Assembly: GCA_947259925.1 (NCBI GenBank)
Contig: CAMYOG010000008.1
Coordinates: 38,825 to 102,824, forward strand
From: Thermoanaerobaculia bacterium
GTDB lineage: Bacteria; Acidobacteriota; Thermoanaerobaculia; Multivoradales; JAHEKO01
DNA: 64,000 nucleotides
Direction: 5' to 3'
Shown: piece by piece, positions 58,969 through 64,000 of the stretch
Position numbering within the stretch: position 1 is the stretch's first letter
Layout: every line of letters starts with the position of its first letter
Notes under the pieces: generated by a model
The model's input: only the letters and a program-made list of their open reading frames with translations
What the model was told of the DNA's origin: nothing
Database searches by the model: none
Translations under genes and position numbers: made by a program

Positions 58969-59062
58969 TCCTGGGAGTCGGTCGTGTTCCCCGAGCTGTC
59001 GAAGGCGCAGAGGAAGCGGTCGATCAAGCGGCGGATCGAGCTCTTGACTCGGCCCTAGGCAC

Positions 59063-60676
59063 CTAGCCGTACCTCTGACGCAGGAGCTTCTTGTCGATCT
59101 TGCCGACGCTGGTCTTTTCGATGGCGTCGACGATCTCGACCCGCTCGGGCACCGCCCAGGGCGAGAGGACACCGCGATCCGCGTACGCCTGGATGCTCGC
59201 CTTGACCGCTTCCTCGGTGACCTCGGCGCCGGCGGCCGGCACCACGATCAGCATCGGGCGCTCGCTCCACTTTTCGTCCGGGATGCCGATCGCCGCGACC
59301 TCGCCGACGCCCTCGACCTGGGAGACGATGTTCTCGAGCTCGAGCGACGAGATCCACTCGCCGCCCGACTTGATGACGTCTTTCAGGCGGTCGGTGATCT
59401 GCAGGTAGCCCTCTTCGTCGACCACCGCGATGTCGCCGGTGTGGAGATAGCCGCTCCGCCAGAGCTCCGCGCCCGCCTCCGGGTTCTTGAAGTAGCCCTG
59501 GGTGAGCCAGGGCGAGCGGACGACGATCTCGCCGGCCGACGTGCCGTCGTGCGGGACCTCCCGGCCCTCCGGATCGACCACCTTGAGGTCGACCATCGGC
59601 CCCGGCCGGCCGGTCTTGCAGCGCACCGCCACCTGCTCGTCGATCACGGCGTCGATCTTCTCGCCGTCGAGGGTCGCCGAGCAGAGGTAGGGACAGGTCT
59701 CGGACATGCCGTAGCCGGTGAAGATGTCGATTCCAAGCTCCATCGCCCGCCGTGCCAGGCCCTGGGGGAGTGCGGCGCCGCCGATGATCACCTTCCAGCC
59801 GCTCAGGTCGACCGACTCGGCCCGCGGGTGGCTCAGGAGCATGTGCAGGATGGTCGGCACGCAGTGCGAAAACGTCACCCCGTGCTTCTCGATCAGGTCG
59901 AACAGGACGTCCGGCTCGTAGCGGCCGGGGTAGACCTGCTTGACTCCCATCAGCGTGGCACCGTAGGGGACGCCCCAGGCGTGGACGTGGAACATCGGCG
60001 TGATCGGCATGTAGACATCGTCGCGGTGAAAGCGTGCGTGCCGGGCGGTCCAGTTGAGGGCCAGCATGATGCCGAGCGTGTGCAGGACGATCTGGCGGTG
60101 GCTGAAGAAGACCCCCTTCGGGTCGCCGGTGGTGCCGGTGGTGTAGAAGGTGGTCGCGCGGGTCTCCTCGTCGAAGTCCTCGAACGGGAAGTCGGGGTCG
60201 GCGTCGGCCACCAGCGCCTCGTACTCGCCCTCGATCGACAGCTTTTCCGACGCGGCACCCTCGGTAAGCGCCACGATCTTCACGTCGCGCTCGATCCGGT
60301 CGGCGATCGCCTCGACCAGCGGCAGGAAGTCGCCATGCACCAGCAGGACGTCGTCCTCGGCGTGGTTGATCGTGTAGAGGATCTGCTCGGGCGACAGCCG
60401 GACGTTGACCGTGTGCAGCACCGCGCCGATCATCGGGATGGCGAAGAAGCACTCGAGGTAGCGGTGACTGTCCCAGTCCAGGACCGCGACCGTATCGCCC
60501 GGCTTGACGCCCAGGCCGGTGAGTGCCGATCCGAGGCGTCCGATCCGCCGGACCAGCTCCCGGTAGTCGTAGGACGACTTGTCGGCGTAGACGATCTCCT
60601 GATCGGGAGCCTGCGCGAGGGGTGTGTGCAGGAGGTGGTGGATCAGCAGCGGAAAGGGATAGGGCGTCGACATCAT
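59063..60676 (-). CDS. AMP-binding long-chain fatty-acid--CoA ligase family protein
   Basis: 'TTFYTTGTTGDPKGVFFSHRQIV', 'GYGMSETCPY', 'GYLHTGDIAVVDEEGYLQITDRLKDVIKSGGEWISSLELE'. Confidence 0.95.
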   Translation of the reverse strand: MMSTPYPFPLLIHHLLHTPLAQAPDQEIVYADKSSYDYRELVRRIGRLGSALTGLGVKPGDTVAVLDWDSHRYLECFFAIPMIGAVLHTVNVRLSPEQILYTINHAEDDVLLVHGDFLPLVEAIADRIERDVKIVALTEGAASEKLSIEGEYEALVADADPDFPFEDFDEETRATTFYTTGTTGDPKGVFFSHRQIVLHTLGIMLALNWTARHARFHRDDVYMPITPMFHVHAWGVPYGATLMGVKQVYPGRYEPDVLFDLIEKHGVTFSHCVPTILHMLLSHPRAESVDLSGWKVIIGGAALPQGLARRAMELGIDIFTGYGMSETCPYLCSATLDGEKIDAVIDEQVAVRCKTGRPGPMVDLKVVDPEGREVPHDGTSAGEIVVRSPWLTQGYFKNPEAGAELWRSGYLHTGDIAVVDEEGYLQITDRLKDVIKSGGEWISSLELENIVSQVEGVGEVAAIGIPDEKWSERPMLIVVPAAGAEVTEEAVKASIQAYADRGVLSPWAVPERVEIVDAIEKTSVGKIDKKLLRQRYG

Positions 60677-60683
60677 CGCTCCT

Positions 60684-62138
60684 CTACGGGTATTCGATCC
60701 TCTGCTCGACGGTTCCCCCCTGCTCGATCGTCACCTCGACCGAGTGGCGCGCGCGATCGCCGCCCACCTCGCGAACGTCGACCCGGTAGGAGCCTGGCGC
60801 CAGGACGAACGACTTGGGGTTGCTCGATTCGCTCTTGTAGGTCCGGCCGCCGGCGACCGAAGACCCGCTCGGCAGCCGGACGACGTTGATGCTCGAGTCG
60901 ATCAGCTCACCGCCGCGGCTGGTGCCGACCACCAGAGTGCCGCTCGAGAACTCGTGCGAGCGCTCGGCTTCCTCCTTCGGTCCGACCTCGATGCCCTCGA
61001 ACCGGTGCCGCTCGTCACCGCTGATCTCGATCGCCTTGATCTCGACGTCGTAGGTGCCTGCGGTCAGCTCGAAGCGCTTCGGGTTGCTGCTCGCGCTCCT
61101 GTAGGTCCGACCTGCCGCGATCTCCGGTCCGCCGCCCGTGACGGAGACACGGAGCCCGGCGTCGCTCAGCTCGCCGTTGCGCGTGACGGCGACCGACAGA
61201 TAGCCCGACGTGAAATCGAACTCGCGCTCGATCACCTCGCCCTCGGGGATCTCGACCTCGAAACGGCGCTCGACGTCGCCCTTGAGTCCGAGCGCTTTGA
61301 CGGTCACGTCGTAGACACCGCCGGGCAGCGGCACGAACCGCGGGTTCGTGTCGGGGCTGGCATAGGTACGGCCACCCGACGGCTCTACCTCGGAATCGCG
61401 TGGCCGCGCGTAGACGCTCGCGTCGTGGAGCTCGCCGTTGGCGATCACCTTGACCGACAGGCCGCCCACCGGAACGTCCACCGGCTGGGCGACCGCCCCC
61501 TCGAGCGCGGCGCCCAGCTGGTCGGCGTTCTCCACCGAATGGAACTGGCCGCCACCGGCCTGGGCCACGCACTCGAGCGACGACACGTCTTCGTTGGCGA
61601 CGTCGAAGCCCACCACGTGCATGACGAAATCGAGACCCTGGTCCTTGGCCAACTTGACCCTCTCGCACGGATCGCCGCCACAGGTCTCGAGTCCGTCGCT
61701 GATCAGGATGATGCTGGTCGCGTCGCCGCTGCCTTTCACGACCTCCATCGCCTGCTCGATGGAAGCCGTGATCGGCGTCTTGCCCTTCGGGTTGAGCCCG
61801 TCGACCGTGCTCTTGAGAGCCGCCTTGTCGAGCGGCCCGAGGGGCGTCACCAGCTCGATGTCCGCGCAATCTCCCTCGCGCCGGTGGCCGTACGCCACCA
61901 TGCCGACCGGTTGGTCGTCGGGGAGGCCGTCGATCAGGCCCTTCAACACCCGGCGCGCGATGACGATCTTGTTCTCGCCCTCGATCTGGCCCCACATCGA
62001 GCCGGAGGCGTCGAGGATCAGAAGAAGATCGGCCGGTCCTTCGGCCTCGGCGAGGGCCGGTCCCGTGAACGTCAGGGCGGCCAGGGCGACCAGAGCCAGA
62101 ACACCCAGAGAAGTTGAGATGCTTCCGCGTACTCTCAT
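60684..62138 (-). CDS. VWA domain protein with three C-terminal beta-sandwich-like repeats
   Basis: MIDAS 'LLLILDASGSMWGQ'; three repeats with NGEL..(D/S)ASV...GGRTY.S..(S/T)NP..F.L..G.Y.V. Confidence 0.88.
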   Translation of the reverse strand: MRVRGSISTSLGVLALVALAALTFTGPALAEAEGPADLLLILDASGSMWGQIEGENKIVIARRVLKGLIDGLPDDQPVGMVAYGHRREGDCADIELVTPLGPLDKAALKSTVDGLNPKGKTPITASIEQAMEVVKGSGDATSIILISDGLETCGGDPCERVKLAKDQGLDFVMHVVGFDVANEDVSSLECVAQAGGGQFHSVENADQLGAALEGAVAQPVDVPVGGLSVKVIANGELHDASVYARPRDSEVEPSGGRTYASPDTNPRFVPLPGGVYDVTVKALGLKGDVERRFEVEIPEGEVIEREFDFTSGYLSVAVTRNGELSDAGLRVSVTGGGPEIAAGRTYRSASSNPKRFELTAGTYDVEIKAIEISGDERHRFEGIEVGPKEEAERSHEFSSGTLVVGTSRGGELIDSSINVVRLPSGSSVAGGRTYKSESSNPKSFVLAPGSYRVDVREVGGDRARHSVEVTIEQGGTVEQRIEYP

Positions 62139-62215
62139 AGTGCCTCCTGCGGCGAACGCTGAGTTGTGGTTCGCGAAGGCTACTACAGCTCGACCGGTGG
62201 AGCGGCCGAGCTCGG

Positions 62216-64000
62216 CTACTTAGAGGCCGGCGCGGCGATCGCAGTGGCCGAAGACTTGCCCTGCTCGATGACGTAGGCGCCGTTGGCGGCCAGCGCGGGC
62301 ACCGTCTGCCGCTCTCCGTTGGGCCAGACGATCTCGAGGCTGGCGCTCTCTTCGTCGCCGATCCCGAAGTGCTGCTCCTTGGGCTCCATCGACAGGTAAC
62401 CGCTGCCGCCGTGAACCTCGCGCCAGATCCGCTTGCCTCCGGGCGTGGTGGCGATCAGCCGCGCTCCGATCGCGTCCCGATTGCTGCCCCGCACCGGATC
62501 GCCGACCAACCGCACCTTGATCCAGTTGTGACCCAGCCGATCGGCCTGGTTACGCAGGAAGACCGCATCGGACTGGAAATTGTTGATCGCCACGTCGAGG
62601 TCACCGTCCTCGTCGTAGTCGAGGTAGGCGGCGCTCCGCGAGTTACCGACGAAGTCGGCGCCGCTCCCCTGCGAGCGGTCGCGCAGCGAGCCGTCGGCGT
62701 TGACGTAGAAGATGTTCGGCTGATCGTGGTGGCTCAGGCGCAGGACCTTGGCCTCGTCCTCGGGTCGCTCCCGCCACTTCCAGGTCTCCTGCAGCAGCTT
62801 GTACTCGTTGGCGCCGTTGAGCACGTACAGGTCGTCGTCGCCGTCGTTGTCGAAATCGAAGAAGTCGGCGTCCCAGGCCCAGCCGACCGAGCTCGCTCCC
62901 CGCTCGAGGGCGTCGGAGATCCGGTACTCGCGCAGGGCGCCGTCGGCGGCCTCCGAGGTGTAGAGGATGCTCGACTCGGTCACCCGCATCGTCGCCAGGG
63001 TCTGGAGCCGGGAATCCATGATCGAGTTCTCGCTCGGCAGGACGTACTTGCTGTCCTTGAGCATGGTGTTCAGGTTGGAGATGTAGAGGTCGGGGTAGCC
63101 GTCGCGGTTGAGATCGCCGATCCCGATGTTCATCGAGTGGTAGGCCTTCGACATCCCGAGCTCGGGTGCGGCGTCGACGAAGCGGCCGTCGCCCAGGTTG
63201 CGCAGAATGGCGTTGCGTCCGAAGTCGTTGGCGACGACCAGGTCCTGGCGCCCGTCGAGATCGATGTCGGTGTGGGCCACCGCTTGCGCCCAACCGGTGT
63301 TGGCCGTGCCGCTGCCGGCCTCTTCGAAGCGCATCCCGCCCAGGTTGCGAAAGAGCTTGTTGGGCAGTGCGTTGGTGTTGTCCCGGGCGAGCGTCGGCAG
63401 GGTCTGGGGGAGCGCCTCGGCCGCCTCCGACTCGATCTCGGTGCCATCGCGCGAGAGCAGCGGCATGCGCACCGGAACGTCACCCCGGAGGTAGTTGCCG
63501 AAGTAGCCGATGTAGATGTCGAGCAGACCGTCGTTGTCGAAGTCGAAGGTGGTTGCCGGTCCGCCGATCAGACCTTCGCCCCCGAGCCCGGCCCGCTCGG
63601 TCACGTCTTCGAACTCGCCGCCACCCCGATTCCGATAGAGCCGGTGCGGATCGTTCGCATAGGTGATCAGGATGTCCTGGAGTCCGTCGTTGTCGAAGTC
63701 GGCGACCAGCGGCTGGCGGGCCTCTCCGTAGTAGCCGTCGGCGCGCTTGTACTGGAGCCCGGCCGCCTCGGTGGCGTCCCGGAAGCCGCCGCGGCCGTCG
63801 TTGATCAGGAGCGCGTTGCCCATGCCACCGACGAACAGCAGGTCGACTCGCCGATCGCCGTCGATGTCCTCGGCGGCGACGCCCCCGCCGGAAAAGGTAG
63901 GTGGCGTGACGGTCAGGGTCCGGCGCAGACGGCTGAGCCAGTCCGAGGTGCGGTGGCGGTACCGGAGACCGACCTCGGAGGTGGCCTCGGTCATGAACGG
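62216..64000 (-). CDS. FG-GAP/VCBS + ASPIC/UnbV (CRTAC1-like) protein, 5' end probably beyond window
   Basis: Repeats 'DFDNDGLLDIYIGYFGNY', 'DIDLDGRQDLVVANDFGRN', 'DYDEDGDLDVAINNF'; C-terminal 'GARLIATTPGGKRIWREVHGGSGYLSMEPKEQHFGIG'. Confidence 0.9.
   Translation of the reverse strand, partial: PFMTEATSEVGLRYRHRTSDWLSRLRRTLTVTPPTFSGGGVAAEDIDGDRRVDLLFVGGMGNALLINDGRGGFRDATEAAGLQYKRADGYYGEARQPLVADFDNDGLQDILITYANDPHRLYRNRGGGEFEDVTERAGLGGEGLIGGPATTFDFDNDGLLDIYIGYFGNYLRGDVPVRMPLLSRDGTEIESEAAEALPQTLPTLARDNTNALPNKLFRNLGGMRFEEAGSGTANTGWAQAVAHTDIDLDGRQDLVVANDFGRNAILRNLGDGRFVDAAPELGMSKAYHSMNIGIGDLNRDGYPDLYISNLNTMLKDSKYVLPSENSIMDSRLQTLATMRVTESSILYTSEAADGALREYRISDALERGASSVGWAWDADFFDFDNDGDDDLYVLNGANEYKLLQETWKWRERPEDEAKVLRLSHHDQPNIFYVNADGSLRDRSQGSGADFVGNSRSAAYLDYDEDGDLDVAINNFQSDAVFLRNQADRLGHNWIKVRLVGDPVRGSNRDAIGARLIATTPGGKRIWREVHGGSGYLSMEPKEQHFGIGDEESASLEIVWPNGERQTVPALAANGAYVIEQGKSSATAIAAPASK

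Noticed and set aside
57778-59058. 426-aa + strand ORF
   Set aside because: Mostly antisense to the MBL gene; only its last ~31 codons look protein-like and are reported separately.

Overview
High-GC bacterial chromosomal window, densely coding. The lineage is probably Acidobacteriota: a VWFA-related 'Acidobacterial domain' protein is present, along with many ASPIC/UnbV, TonB-Oar and DUF2911-type genes. This taxonomic call is inference. I found about 55 protein genes. I recognised no rRNA, tRNA or CRISPR array and no autonomous transposase. Most very long '+' ORFs in the track that lie opposite good '-' genes are GC-rich antisense artefacts. Recognisable modules: an ECF sigma/FecR gene pair followed by two ABC-2 exporters (2.3-9.1 kb); a minimal napDAB periplasmic nitrate reductase cluster (9.2-12.7 kb); a hybrid histidine kinase overlapping an opine-dehydrogenase-like gene (16.5-20.8 kb); a two-gene caspase-like protease + alpha/beta-hydrolase cassette with its own promoter and an upstream hairpin (24.9-27.7 kb, the best candidate for an undescribed system); a MarR-DinB pair with palindromic operator-like sites; WS/DGAT + hydrolase; an aminomethyltransferase + two phytoene-desaturase-like FAD oxidoreductases; a sulfatase-TPR protein, TonB receptor, SSS symporter and carboxylesterase; DUF2182-DUF1326-homocysteine methyltransferase; and a GntH-like MBL hydrolase interrupted by one in-frame amber codon. 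Non-coding structure includes an 89-bp element with 27-bp perfect inverted arms (43.1 kb), a two-copy ~102-bp direct repeat (49.0 kb) and a 21-bp inverted repeat between convergent genes (56.3 kb).
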